Source: Fibrobacter sp. UWB15 (GTDB lineage Bacteria; Fibrobacterota; Fibrobacteria; Fibrobacterales; Fibrobacteraceae). Taken from it: a stretch of DNA of 64,000 nucleotides. The translations under genes were made by a program, and so were the position numbers. The stretch covers positions 62,001-126,000 of the forward strand of contig NZ_FXBA01000006.1 of the NCBI RefSeq assembly GCF_900177705.1, given 5' to 3'. Below are positions 15,069-23,045 of this stretch, piece by piece (the stretch's first letter is position 1; the number at the start of each line of letters is the position of its first letter). The notes beneath the pieces were generated by a model. The model was not told the origin of the DNA, made no database searches, and worked only from the letters and a program-made list of their open reading frames with translations.

Positions 15069-16226
15069 TTAGTCGGGGTCGCCTACGCGCTTTGCATTGG
15101 GCAGGTTCTGTTGCAAAATTTCAGTCCACAGGGCGCGTTGCCAGTTCATGAGGTGCGCCTCTTCGTAGCGGGCCTCCCAGGGCATGTCACCCGGAGCGGC
15201 TAGCCAAATGAGCTGCGCCTTGTTGGCCAAGAGCGATGGGTCGAGTTCCAGTTCCTCTGCCTTAAGGTCGCGCCAGGTCTTGAGCACCGAAAGCAGGTCG
15301 GAGTTCGGCACCACCGGCGGGGGCGGGGCCTTGGGGAGTCTTTCGGGCCAGTCCGATTGCGGCACGGCTACGGCCGTCTGCAGCATGTTCACGAACGAAT
15401 CCAGGCGCTCGTCGCGGAAATTGCGGGGGAGCTTCGGCAACTTTTCCAAGTCCACGGTCGGGAAGTTCGCTTCGCTGCGGCGGGCGATGGCGAGCATCAG
15501 TTCCACCGGCATCACCTTGTAGGGCGGGCGATCCAGTTCCTGGGCCTGGTTTTCGCGCCATTCCCAGAGGAACTTGAGCACGTTCAGGGCGCACGGCGAA
15601 AGCGGAGCGGAGCCAGTGACGCGCCAGGGATCCTTTCTCTGCGGGGCGGGATGCTTGGCATGTTCGATCAAGGCGTCGCACTGTTCGGTAAGCCAGCTCA
15701 TGCGGCCAGCTTCCTGCAACTTTTCTACGAGAATCGCGCAGAGTTCGTGCAGGTAGAACGTGTCGTGGATGGCGTATTCGCACATTTCGAGCGGCAGCGG
15801 TCGCGTGGTCCAGTCGGCACGCTGGTTTTCTTTCTTGAGTTCGTCGCCGAAGTATTCGCGGACCAAGTCCGCAAGGCCCAGGTGATCTTCGCCCAGGATC
15901 TTTGCCGCGAGCATGGTGTCGAAAATTTGCTTGGGCGAGAATCCGTAAGTCTGCCACAGCAGTCGCAAGTCGTAGTCGGCGCCGTGGAAAATGAGCGTCT
16001 GCATGGCGCGGGCCTTGAACAAAGGGGCAAGGTCAAGCCCACACAGCGGGTCCACAATGTAATGGTGCTCGCCGATAGTAATCTGGATCAGGCAAAGACG
16101 GGTGGTATAATGGTACATGGAATCCGCCTCGGTATCGACGGCGGCCATTTCGTACAGCTCCAAATCCGCGAGCAAATTCGCGAGCGATTCTTCGCTATCT
16201 ACCAGTATGTATTTCTCGTCTTGCAT
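15069..16226 (-). CDS. rnd: Ribonuclease D
   Basis: 385 aa, 3'-5' exoribonuclease in tRNA and structured RNA maturation. DEDDy residues are visible: 'VDTEAD' (D31, E33), 'HGADYDLRLL' (D86), 'YAIHDTFYL' (Y151, D155). The C-terminal half contains an HRDC-like helical domain ('ALNVLKFLWEWRENQAQELDRPPYKVM') and a second partly conserved one ('LSVLKTWRDLKAEELELDPSLLANK'). I chose the start MQDEKYIL at 16226. The frame continues upstream for 46 codons, but that part is basic, unlike the family and overlaps the intergenic space after hipA. Confidence 0.92.
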   Translation of the reverse strand: MQDEKYILVDSEESLANLLADLELYEMAAVDTEADSMYHYTTRLCLIQITIGEHHYIVDPLCGLDLAPLFKARAMQTLIFHGADYDLRLLWQTYGFSPKQIFDTMLAAKILGEDHLGLADLVREYFGDELKKENQRADWTTRPLPLEMCEYAIHDTFYLHELCAILVEKLQEAGRMSWLTEQCDALIEHAKHPAPQRKDPWRVTGSAPLSPCALNVLKFLWEWRENQAQELDRPPYKVMPVELMLAIARRSEANFPTVDLEKLPKLPRNFRDERLDSFVNMLQTAVAVPQSDWPERLPKAPPPPVVPNSDLLSVLKTWRDLKAEELELDPSLLANKAQLIWLAAPGDMPWEARYEEAHLMNWQRALWTEILQQNLPNAKRVGDPD

Positions 16227-16291
16227 CGGTAGGGTGAAATGTAATAAAATTTTTGGGTAAAGGGGGGCTTGCTTAATCTTGCGGAAAAAAT

Positions 16292-17578
16292 TTACCGGTG
16301 CGCAGCCGCAATAGCGCGGATGATTCTTGTTGGGACTTCGTTTTGCTTTGCAAGTTTGGGCCACTCGGTGACGGCGCTTTTGACTTCATCGAGAATTTTT
16401 TTATAGCGCCCCTGTCGCAGTCCTGCAAATTTTGCGACCGCTTTGAAATCGTCTAGCGAGAAATTGTCTCGCTTGCCATTGAATGTCATCTGGTGAGTGC
16501 CGGTCCATAGACCTTGCGGATTGTAGGCGTAGGTCATGTCGAATGCGGGAGCGAGTTTCCACGCTCCACTTTTGTCCATCAAGAACCCGATGTTTTTGGC
16601 GTGGTCATCTTGGTTGCGGGCGCAGATGTTGAATGCCGCACGGCGGAACATTTCTTCGAGTGCGTCGTAGCCGAGGCCTAGCAGCTTGATGATGTTCAGG
16701 GCTTGTTCGTAGCTGTAGGCGCCGGGCATGTTGAAGTCGTAATGGGCAAGGCCGCATAGCGACTGGTAATGCATCTTTTTCCCGCCCGGCAGTCGGTCGA
16801 ACCGTCGGGTCATAAAGTGCCTGTGTCCGGCGCATTCGTACAGCTTGCATTCGGTCATGTCTATACCGGCAAGCTTGGCCATTTGCGAGTAAGTGTATTC
16901 AATCGCGCCGTACCCAAACAGGTCTGCATTTTCCTTGTCGCCGTTTTGTTCCACATCGTCGAGTTTTAAAAGCCAGTAGCCGAAGTTCGCGTCTGTGGCC
17001 ACCTGGCCTGAACGCATTTCGCCAGTTGCTTCGTCATAGGCGATGAGGATTTTCGCGCGGGCGCCTCCAGCGGAGGTTCCTACCCGGAGAATGTTCTCGA
17101 AGGATTTTGTGTTTTTTTTGCTGAGCTTTTTTGTGGAGAACCGCTTTCGTTGATTCAATACTTCGGCGGCGAAAATTCGCAGGTTTTCTATATCCAGGGA
17201 GTCGTCTGTGTGAGAATCGGGGCCTTGCAAGGGGAGAAATTCCAGCGCCCCCATGCCGCGGTTCCCTGTGTAGCACAGGCGCTCAAGGGCGGTAAAACTT
17301 TCGGGGAGCCGGCCTTGCCGAATAAGCCATGCGTCAATGACTCTGTTGCCGAATTTGTCGGGGATGCTGTCTACGAAAAGTCCCGGAAGTCCATGGAATG
17401 TCTTTGACAGCAGTGGAAACGAATAAATTTGCTTGGATACGGGCATTACTATAGGAGAAGGTTCTATTCCTGCTCCGATAAGATTAGGGGCGTATTCGAA
17501 ACGCGCTGTTTGCTCGCCTTCGAGCATAGAAAGCGCACCGATGGTCGTTCCCCAGAGTTTTACTTCGACTGCAATCAT
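16292..17578 (-). CDS. hipA: HipA-type serine/threonine kinase toxin
   Basis: 428 aa. HipA toxins phosphorylate translation factors such as glutamyl-tRNA synthetase and induce persistence. The N-terminal couple_hipA region has 'GLPGLFVDSIPDKFGNRVIDAWL'. The Ser autophosphorylation loop is likely 'RVGTSAGGARAKILIAY' (Gly/Ser-rich, about 166-182). Catalytic residues are 'RNQDDHAKNIGF' (Asp324, with N329) and 'LAPAFDMTYAY' (Asp347). Length fits the family (about 420-440). It follows hipB by a 6-bp gap, the normal antitoxin-first order. All key residues are present, so the toxin is probably active. Confidence 0.93.
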   Translation of the reverse strand: MIAVEVKLWGTTIGALSMLEGEQTARFEYAPNLIGAGIEPSPIVMPVSKQIYSFPLLSKTFHGLPGLFVDSIPDKFGNRVIDAWLIRQGRLPESFTALERLCYTGNRGMGALEFLPLQGPDSHTDDSLDIENLRIFAAEVLNQRKRFSTKKLSKKNTKSFENILRVGTSAGGARAKILIAYDEATGEMRSGQVATDANFGYWLLKLDDVEQNGDKENADLFGYGAIEYTYSQMAKLAGIDMTECKLYECAGHRHFMTRRFDRLPGGKKMHYQSLCGLAHYDFNMPGAYSYEQALNIIKLLGLGYDALEEMFRRAAFNICARNQDDHAKNIGFLMDKSGAWKLAPAFDMTYAYNPQGLWTGTHQMTFNGKRDNFSLDDFKAVAKFAGLRQGRYKKILDEVKSAVTEWPKLAKQNEVPTRIIRAIAAAHR

Positions 17579-17584
17579 AATGCG

Positions 17585-17995
17585 TTACTTGTCTTCGTCC
17601 CATACCCAGGGCTTGTTCTTGGCAGGGCTTTCGGCGGCTGAATATTGAGCGGAGTTGTCAGCGACGGAATTTTCGCTGGTGCTTTTCTTGTGAGGAGAGC
17701 TTGCGCGTTGACGGTTCTTGATTTGCCCCATTTGCAAAAGTTGCATGGGCGAGGGAGAATCGTCCGGGAATATACTCAAGAAAGTCTCGAGCATATTGCA
17801 GGCCCGTAGTACCTTAACTAGATTTAACACCTGGACTGAATCGCCGCGTTCAATGCGTTCTACGGTTCCCTTGCTGACTCCGGATATTTGGGCGAGCTGG
17901 GCTTGTGTCCAGTTGTTCCTTATGCGGAATGCCGCCATACGTTTCCCTAGTAGGGCTAGTGCGGACTCGTCGGTTTGTGCTTTGTATATCGCCAT
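17585..17995 (-). CDS. hipB: HipB-type antitoxin, XRE-family HTH
   Basis: 136 aa. A Cro/CI-type HTH occupies residues about 16-70: 'LGKRMAAFRIRNNWTQAQLAQISGVSKGTVERIERGDSVQVLNLVKVLRA'. A second half (about 85-136) is polar, Ser/Lys-rich and probably disordered ('KKSTSENSVADNSAQYSAAES'). This long tail is not usual in classic HipB. HipB neutralises HipA and represses its own promoter. Three 'TTAGATT' motifs upstream (18031-18114) are candidate operators. Confidence 0.9.
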   Translation of the reverse strand: MAIYKAQTDESALALLGKRMAAFRIRNNWTQAQLAQISGVSKGTVERIERGDSVQVLNLVKVLRACNMLETFLSIFPDDSPSPMQLLQMGQIKNRQRASSPHKKSTSENSVADNSAQYSAAESPAKNKPWVWDEDK

Positions 17996-18030
17996 ATTTT
18001 CTCCCGTTGTTTAAATTGAATATAATAAAA

Positions 18031-18114
18031 ATTGAATCTAAAAACAATGGTATTTCGTTAGATTTGGTGAATTGTTACAGAAATTGTGCATTTATTCTTT
18101 AGATTTAGTGAATT
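18031..18114. promoter_or_regulatory. Candidate HipB operator sites
   Basis: Two near-identical 16-bp direct repeats, TTAGATTTGGTGAATT (18058-18073) and TTAGATTTAGTGAATT (18099-18114), are 41 bp apart (about four helical turns). An inverted TTAGATTCAAT copy (ATTGAATCTAA, 18031-18041) lies nearer to hipB. They precede hipB on its 5' side. Repeated sites in phase are typical of HipB-style autorepression; binding is inferred. Confidence 0.5.
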
Positions 18115-18224
18115 ATTTTTTTCTAAAAAGAGCGGGAAAAGCGTGCTAAACGAGTGTCGCGACAAAATGCTTGCATTTTGTCATGACCGAGTGACGCCGC
18201 GGTAAGCAGCGAAGCGTAGGCGTC

Positions 18225-18312
18225 AAAAGGGATTGATTCGTCGCTAGTCTCCGGTCTGCGACCGGCTAGCTCCTCACCCTGACGGGCTTATCGCTTCGCT
18301 CAAAGTCCTAAA
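18225..18312. repeat. Hairpin unit, copy A
   Basis: The unit starts AAAAGGGATTGA, continues with a variable stem-loop (GCTAG 18243-18247 pairs with CTAGC 18266-18270; CCGGTC pairs with GACCGG around a TGC loop), and ends with a conserved 36-bp block (18277-18312) identical to copy B. The stem arms differ in sequence from copy B but pair equally well. Confidence 0.75.
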
Positions 18313-18488
18313 CAACTCGCATGCACTTCGTGCGCCTCGTTGTTTAGTGTTAGCCCGCAATATTCCTTGCTTGCGCAAGGTTGCGGTCTAACCCTACGGG
18401 CTCGATGCAAGCTGCGCTTGCCTCAAGCTCATAATTAGCCTCTTCGCACTTCGTGCATGAGACAAATTATGTGATTTGGTGTATAGGG

Positions 18489-18573
18489 AAAAGGGATTGA
18501 CAGCTGCGTCAGTCTCCGCTGCGCGGCTGACTTGCTGCCCTGACGGGCTTATCGCTTCGCTCAAAGTCCTAAA
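18489..18573. repeat. Hairpin unit, copy B
   Basis: The same start AAAAGGGATTGA, preceded by GGG so that GGGAAAAGGGA (18486-18496) equals part of the tRNA-Gly 3' end (18695-18705). The variable stem is GTCAG (18508-18512) with CTGAC (18527-18531), and CCGC with GCGG around TGC. The 36-bp block at 18538-18573 is identical to that of copy A, 261 bp apart. Confidence 0.75.
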
Positions 18574-18649
18574 TTCTTTTCACGGGCTTCGCCCACAAAA
18601 GAATTTGGTCGCACCCTCTTCGAGGGTGCCGGGTCCCTTCCCGTGTTAT

Positions 18650-18689
18650 AAAACGAAAAAAGACACCATATAGGTGTCTTTTTCGTTTT
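18650..18689 (-). terminator. Terminator of tRNA-Gly
   Basis: A long stem: AAAACGAAAAA and GACACC pair with GGTGTC and TTTTTCGTTTT around an ATA-type loop, ending in a T-rich tract. It starts 3 bp beyond the tRNA 3' end on the minus strand. Confidence 0.85.
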
Positions 18690-18691
18690 AG

Positions 18692-18764
<73 letters not shown>

Positions 18765-18775
18765 GAGGTTGCCCA

Positions 18776-18804
18776 ATTATAGTTAAATAAAATGGGCGTG
18801 TCAA
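18776..18804 (-). promoter_or_regulatory. Consensus sigma-70 promoter of tRNA-Gly
   Basis: Reading the minus strand, TTGACA, exactly 17 nt, then TATAAT. Both boxes are perfect, and transcription would start just upstream of the tRNA 5' end at 18764. It is a useful reference for housekeeping promoters in this genome. Confidence 0.9.
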
Positions 18805-18857
18805 GGGATTGTGTGGCTAAAAAATGAATTTTTTTGAGCCTATCCCGGTTCCTGGGG

Positions 18858-19877
18858 TTAGCCTTTTCGGTAACCGTTCGGGTTGTTCTTTTGCCAGTTC
18901 CAGGCGTCGCGGCACATTTCTTCGATGCCGAACTGCGCCTTCCAGCCGAGTTCCTTGTAGGCTTTTTCGGGGTTGCAGTAGCAGGTGGCAATGTCGCCTG
19001 CGCGGCGGGGCTTAATGCTGTAGGGCACCTTGATGCCGTTCACCTTTTCAAAGGCGTGCACCACGTCGAGCACGGAGTAGCCGTGGCCTGTTCCCAGGTT
19101 GTAAATGGCGAGTCCGCACTTGTTTTCGATGGCCTTGAGGGCGCTCACGTGGCCTGCGGCGAGGTCGCATACGTGAATGTAGTCGCGCACGCCAGTGCCA
19201 TCGGGGGTGTCGTAGTCGTTGCCGAACACACCGAGTTCCTTGCGGATACCGACTGCGGTCTGCGTAATGTAAGGCATTAAGTTGTTCGGAATTCCGCTCG
19301 GGTCTTCGCCGATGCGGCCACTCGGGTGTGCGCCGATCGGGTTGAAGTAGCGGAGCAGTACCACGTTCCATTCGGGGTCGGCCTTCTGCACGTCGATCAG
19401 CACCTGTTCCAGCATCGACTTTGTCTGTCCGTAGGGGTTGGTGATGGCGCCCTTCGGGCAGTTTTCGGTAATGGGAATTTCGGCGGGGTTACCGTACACG
19501 GTGGCCGACGACGAGAAGATGATGTTCTTGCAGCCGTTGTTGCGCATGGCGTTCAACAGCACGAAGGTCGCATTCATATTGTTTTCGTAGTATTCCAGCG
19601 GCTTGGCGACCGATTCGCCCACGGCCTTTAGCCCTGCAAAGTGGATGCAGGCGTCAAAGTGGTTTTCTTTGAAAATCTTGTCCATGGCGGCTGCATCGCG
19701 GGCGTCCGCCTTGATAAAGGGAATTTCTTGCCCGACGATTTCGCCGACTCTGCGGAGCGATTCGTCGCAGGAATTAACCAGGTTGTCGACGGCGACAACG
19801 GAATGGCCTGCCTTGTACAATTCAATAATGGTGTGGCTGCCGATATAACCTGCGCCACCAATCACTGCAATCTTCAT
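18858..19877 (-). CDS. galE: UDP-glucose 4-epimerase
   Basis: 339 aa from ATG 19877 (GAGG upstream); a TTG four codons earlier is disfavoured. It interconverts UDP-glucose and UDP-galactose with bound NAD. Features are the Rossmann 'VIGGAGYIGSHT' at residues 4-15, 'DNLVNS', 'FAGLKAVGESV', the catalytic Ser in 'IFSSSATVYG', the 'YGQTK' pair (Tyr/Lys), 'LLRYFNPIGAHPSG', 'GTGVRDYIHVCDLAAGH', and C-terminal 'RRAGDIATCYCNPEKAYKELGW'. It is a single gene, downstream-facing to tRNA-Gly and divergent from the arsR remnant. Confidence 0.97.
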   Translation of the reverse strand: MKIAVIGGAGYIGSHTIIELYKAGHSVVAVDNLVNSCDESLRRVGEIVGQEIPFIKADARDAAAMDKIFKENHFDACIHFAGLKAVGESVAKPLEYYENNMNATFVLLNAMRNNGCKNIIFSSSATVYGNPAEIPITENCPKGAITNPYGQTKSMLEQVLIDVQKADPEWNVVLLRYFNPIGAHPSGRIGEDPSGIPNNLMPYITQTAVGIRKELGVFGNDYDTPDGTGVRDYIHVCDLAAGHVSALKAIENKCGLAIYNLGTGHGYSVLDVVHAFEKVNGIKVPYSIKPRRAGDIATCYCNPEKAYKELGWKAQFGIEEMCRDAWNWQKNNPNGYRKG

Positions 19878-19959
19878 TAAAAACCTCAATTTTTAGGCTA
19901 AAAATACAAAAAAAGGGGTGTTTGGGTGAATTTTTCAAGAAAAAGGAGGCGAAATTTCG

Positions 19960-20151
19960 GTGAACGATATTGCCGAAAAACTGAATATGGAACAGTCCGT
20001 GGTAAGCCACCAGCTGCGAATCTTGCGTACGGCGAACTTGGTCAAGCCGCGTCGCGATGGTCGCAAGATGTTCTATTCGCTTGACGATGAACATATCGGA
20101 TTGATTTTCAATACGGGTCTCACACATATTCTGCACAAGAACGGTAAGTAA
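19960..20151 (+). pseudogene. N-terminally truncated ArsR-family regulator
   Basis: 63 codons starting GTG, with AAGGAGG about 10 nt upstream. The segment 'DIAEKLNMEQSVVSHQLRILRTANLVKPRRDGRKMFYSLDDEHI' is the recognition helix and wing of an ArsR/SmtB repressor. The first 40-45 residues of the usual 95-120 aa fold (dimerisation and first HTH helices) are absent, so DNA binding is unlikely in this form. The next ORF starts directly after its stop (20152), the normal order for a metal-efflux operon. It may still be translated, but I read it as a remnant. Confidence 0.75.
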
Positions 20152-20756
20152 ATGCCTGCTGTTTTAGAAATTCTGGAAAAGTTTGTTTGGCAATTCATTA
20201 CGCTGTTTTCCATTTTGGCGACGTATTCGCTGCTGGGCGGCACGTTTGCGATTTTGCGTCCGGTGGCTGCATTTGTAACGGCAATGCTTGGCGGAGTATT
20301 CACGAATCTGGTCACGAAAAACGAACCGGAAACGGGCGTCGCAGTCATCGGCGAATCTCATGAACATCACCACGAACATCACAATCACGAACACTGCGAT
20401 TGTGAAGGCGACCATTGTTCCTGCGGCCATGATGATCACGATGAGCATGAGAAAAAGTCTTTTGCGCAAAAGTTGAAAGAAACTTTTGAATACGGCTTTG
20501 TAAACATGATTGGCGATGTGAGCAAGTGGCTGACGATTGGCCTTTTGCTGGGCGCCTTGATTGCGGCTTTTGTTCCGGATGATTTCTTCTTGTTTTTGCA
20601 CGAATATCCGCTGCTTTGCATGTTGGTGGTGAAGGCGAATGCCATTGCCATGATCACGAACATGGCGAACATCATTATGAGGGGCCTGTAGTCAAATTCT
20701 ATCGCGTGAACGGAATGAGCTGCAGTCACTGCAAGGCTTGCGTCGGAAAAGTTTAA
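20152..20756 (+). pseudogene. Degraded SO_0444-type heavy-metal permease with HMA tail
   Basis: The intact frame (20152-20691, 179 codons) encodes 'YSLLGGTFAILRPVAAFVTAMLGGVFTNL', a His/Cys-rich loop (about 65-95, with repeated HEHH and CDCEGDHCSC), then 'LLLGALIAAFVPDDFF'. This matches the first half of predicted Cu/Zn efflux permeases (SO_0444 family). After 'PLLCMLVV' similarity stops. In the +2 frame from 20634 a second His-rich linker ('GECHCHDHEHGEHH') continues into 'VNGMSCSHCKACVGKV' (HMA metal-binding motif CxxC) and a stop at 20754-20756. So the second half of the permease and most of the HMA domain are deleted and the frame is broken. Confidence 0.8.
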
Positions 20757-20768
20757 CGGGCGAAAAGT

Positions 20769-21449
20769 TTAGCGGGCGCGGCTTGCGAAAATCTCGAAGT
20801 CTTCGGGAGTCGTAAGCTTGTCGTTCAGGTTGTTGCCCTTCACGATGTAGACGCTTTCGCCGAAATATTCGAGGATGCTTGCTTCGTCGGTGGGGGTAAA
20901 GTTTAAAGGCTCTGCGGCAATGCGCCCGTAGAGCTTTTTCAGTAAGGCAATCGAGGCCGCCTGCGGGGTCTGCGCCATCCATACGGTGTTGCGGTCGATG
21001 GTCTGCTGCACGCATCCGTCTTTTGCAATTTTGATGGTGTCGACGGCAGGTTTAGCCACAAGACAGCTGCCTTTTTCGATAAGCGTCTTGCAAACGTCAA
21101 GAATGATTTCTTTACTGATGAACGGACGCGCGACATCGTGTACCAGAACATATTCGGCGTTGCTCGTGAGCGCATTCACGCCGTTTTCGACGGACTGCCA
21201 GCGTTCTGCGCCGCCTACAACGATTTTCAGTTTAGGGTGCGAAAAATCTTTTTCGAAATGGTCCTTCCAGTCGGCGGGCACGGCCATCTCGACTTCGGCG
21301 ATTTCATCCATCGAAAGGAAGGTCTCGAGGCTGTAACGGTAAACGGGCTTGCCGCCCAGAACCAAAAGCTGCTTGGGAATGTTTCCGCCCATGCGCTTGC
21401 CGAGTCCCCCCGCAGGGAGTACCGCCGCGAATTTTCCTTTCATGTCCAT
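20769..21449 (-). CDS. ispD: 2-C-methyl-D-erythritol 4-phosphate cytidylyltransferase
   Basis: 226 aa. The third step of the MEP isoprenoid pathway, making CDP-ME from MEP and CTP. The nucleotide loop is 'VLPAGGLGKRMGGNIPKQLLVLGGKPV' (residues 9-35). Then come 'VVGGAERWQSVENGV', 'VLVHDVARPF', 'AKPAVDTIK', the 'NTVWMAQTPQ' block, and 'TDEASILEYFG...IVKGNNLNDKLTTPEDF'. The start could also be Met3. Its 3' end abuts the debris of the metal-permease remnant, with a tandem AAAAGTTTAACGGGCG / AAAAGTTTAGCGGGCG duplication (20747-20778). Confidence 0.96.
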   Translation of the reverse strand: MDMKGKFAAVLPAGGLGKRMGGNIPKQLLVLGGKPVYRYSLETFLSMDEIAEVEMAVPADWKDHFEKDFSHPKLKIVVGGAERWQSVENGVNALTSNAEYVLVHDVARPFISKEIILDVCKTLIEKGSCLVAKPAVDTIKIAKDGCVQQTIDRNTVWMAQTPQAASIALLKKLYGRIAAEPLNFTPTDEASILEYFGESVYIVKGNNLNDKLTTPEDFEIFASRAR

Positions 21450-21452
21450 ACT

Positions 21453-23024
21453 TTAGTTTCCTTTTTCTTCTTCGCTTGGATGAATGCCGCGAGAACCTTC
21501 GCCCTTAATGCATCGAATACTGGGGTAGACGCGAGTGTCGCCTGTGGTTGTGTAGAAACTCGGTTCTATATTTTTTTCGGGACTTCCGAATTTGAGGGCT
21601 GTTCGGGAAGAACCGCTGCCAGAGACCATAAAGAAAGCTCCGACTTCTGGGTTGCTGAAATGTTTAGCCTCATCCACAACACGCCAGTTGTAGCAGTACA
21701 CTTGACCAGTGGGTGTAATATTGAATCCGAAAGTGTTATATCCGCCGTGTTCCCTTGCCCCCCAGGGCTGTGCAGTCGTGAGGGCTTTTGCAACGGAATG
21801 TCCACCAGTAATGTCTAGAACGTATTTAAGTAGCGTATCCCATTCTTCGCGGGTTGGAATGTGCCAACCGTCAGGGCAGACCCCTTGAACGGGCCAATCT
21901 ATGGAATCGCTGTAGGAATAATTGTTTGCACCGGCCCATGCGTAGTAACGTCCGAGGTACTCGTTGGCTTCGCAATCGTGGCTATGACACCAACTGCTGT
22001 CAATGGCGAATTTTAGGTTTTCTGCCATCCATGTCTGTTCGCCAATTTTGACGGTTTTATAAATGTTTCCGTCGCGTTCATCGATGATTTCTCCGTAGGC
22101 CCCTGCGTATTCCTGGGCGATTTTTGTCGTGTCGTATTTAGGAATTTCGTAGGTTGATTTGGGTAAAGTAATGGAATCGGGGATGATTATAGAAAGGAGC
22201 GATCTGCAATGAATGTAGACGGCGTTATTTCTGTATAGGGTTTTCCCGTAAGACGAATAGCACGACGCCTTTGTTGAGTCGCTGCAAAACTCGGTAACGT
22301 AGACTGATTCGTCGCAGGTCTGGTTTGTTTCCATTGTGCTTTGAGCGGATAAAGTCCAATACATTTGAACCTCGCCAAATCCTAAGTATTCGCCATCGTA
22401 GTTGCGATATCCTGCGTAAAATCCTTTTGTTCCATTACTGTTCCATGTCCATCCGGAGGGGCATGGATCCTCAAGATCGGGGGAGCAGGATCTACGGAGA
22501 TTTGTGTTCCTGAGTGTCTCGCCCCATTTGTAGAGACGACCGTATTTTTCGCAGTTTGGGGCATAATCGTTAAAGCACCAACTTTGATCCGGGATCTCGT
22601 AGTTGATTGGCTGGATCATGTGAATGGAACTGTCCGCTTGGATTTCTATGTCGTAGACATGCCCGTCTCGCTTGTCAGTAACCTGCATCTTTTGTAGGTC
22701 TATGATTGTCTCTCCCCATTCGTGGATGTATGAAAAGGAATAGGGAGTCGTGTTGGTGTCGGCGCTAGAACTGGATGAACCTGAATTTTGTGAAGAGGAT
22801 GTTGCTCCACTAGAGGAACTCTTGCCTTGCGAGCTTGAAGAATAGCCTTTTGAATTCTCTGAGGAAGAAGAACCCTTTGAAGAATCGCTTGAATTCTTGG
22901 CGGAAGAAGACGATTCCGTTTCTGACGTTTCGTTTTCTGGAGATGAGGCTGTTCCCTCGCCGCTGCATGCGAATAATGTAATCGCAATGGTTGCAATGAT
23001 TGGCTTGATCAGAAACTTTTTCAT
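21453..23024 (-). CDS. FISUMP lipoprotein with two modules, the first degenerate
   Basis: 523 aa. ATG 23024 is preceded by AGGAGG. The lipobox is 'ITLFACSG'. Residues about 28-95 are almost pure Ser with Gly/Asn/Lys, a linker typical of Fibrobacter surface proteins. Module 1 (about 110-290) keeps 'DKRDGHVYDIEI', 'SWCFNDYAPNC', 'GRLYKWGE' and 'CPSGWTW' but lacks the 'WMAENL' core. Module 2 (about 310-510) is complete: 'DERDGNIYKTVKIGEQTWMAENLKF', 'YYAWAGAN', 'CPDGWHIPTREEWDTLL', 'SIRCIKGE'. The function is unknown; it is probably at the cell surface. It starts 21 bp after AGCS (same strand). Confidence 0.9.
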   Translation of the reverse strand: MKKFLIKPIIATIAITLFACSGEGTASSPENETSETESSSSAKNSSDSSKGSSSSENSKGYSSSSQGKSSSSGATSSSQNSGSSSSSADTNTTPYSFSYIHEWGETIIDLQKMQVTDKRDGHVYDIEIQADSSIHMIQPINYEIPDQSWCFNDYAPNCEKYGRLYKWGETLRNTNLRRSCSPDLEDPCPSGWTWNSNGTKGFYAGYRNYDGEYLGFGEVQMYWTLSAQSTMETNQTCDESVYVTEFCSDSTKASCYSSYGKTLYRNNAVYIHCRSLLSIIIPDSITLPKSTYEIPKYDTTKIAQEYAGAYGEIIDERDGNIYKTVKIGEQTWMAENLKFAIDSSWCHSHDCEANEYLGRYYAWAGANNYSYSDSIDWPVQGVCPDGWHIPTREEWDTLLKYVLDITGGHSVAKALTTAQPWGAREHGGYNTFGFNITPTGQVYCYNWRVVDEAKHFSNPEVGAFFMVSGSGSSRTALKFGSPEKNIEPSFYTTTGDTRVYPSIRCIKGEGSRGIHPSEEEKGN

Positions 23025-23045
23025 GTATCCTCCTTTCCCTAAAAT

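Noticed and set aside
18349-18392. Integron attC site
   Set aside because: The GTTAG/CTAAC ends are suggestive, but the core consensus and a 55-140 nt attC layout are not clear, and no integrase or cassette gene is present. Kept only as a remark in the element finding.
18161-18629. CRISPR array
   Set aside because: Repeats are two in number, 261 bp apart and contain internal hairpins; spacers of uniform length and a cas locus are missing.
18476-18673. Open reading frame of 65 codons within the hairpin element (plus strand)
   Set aside because: It lies entirely in palindromic DNA, has no ribosome-binding site and its residues reflect the repeats; similar frames arise by chance on both strands.
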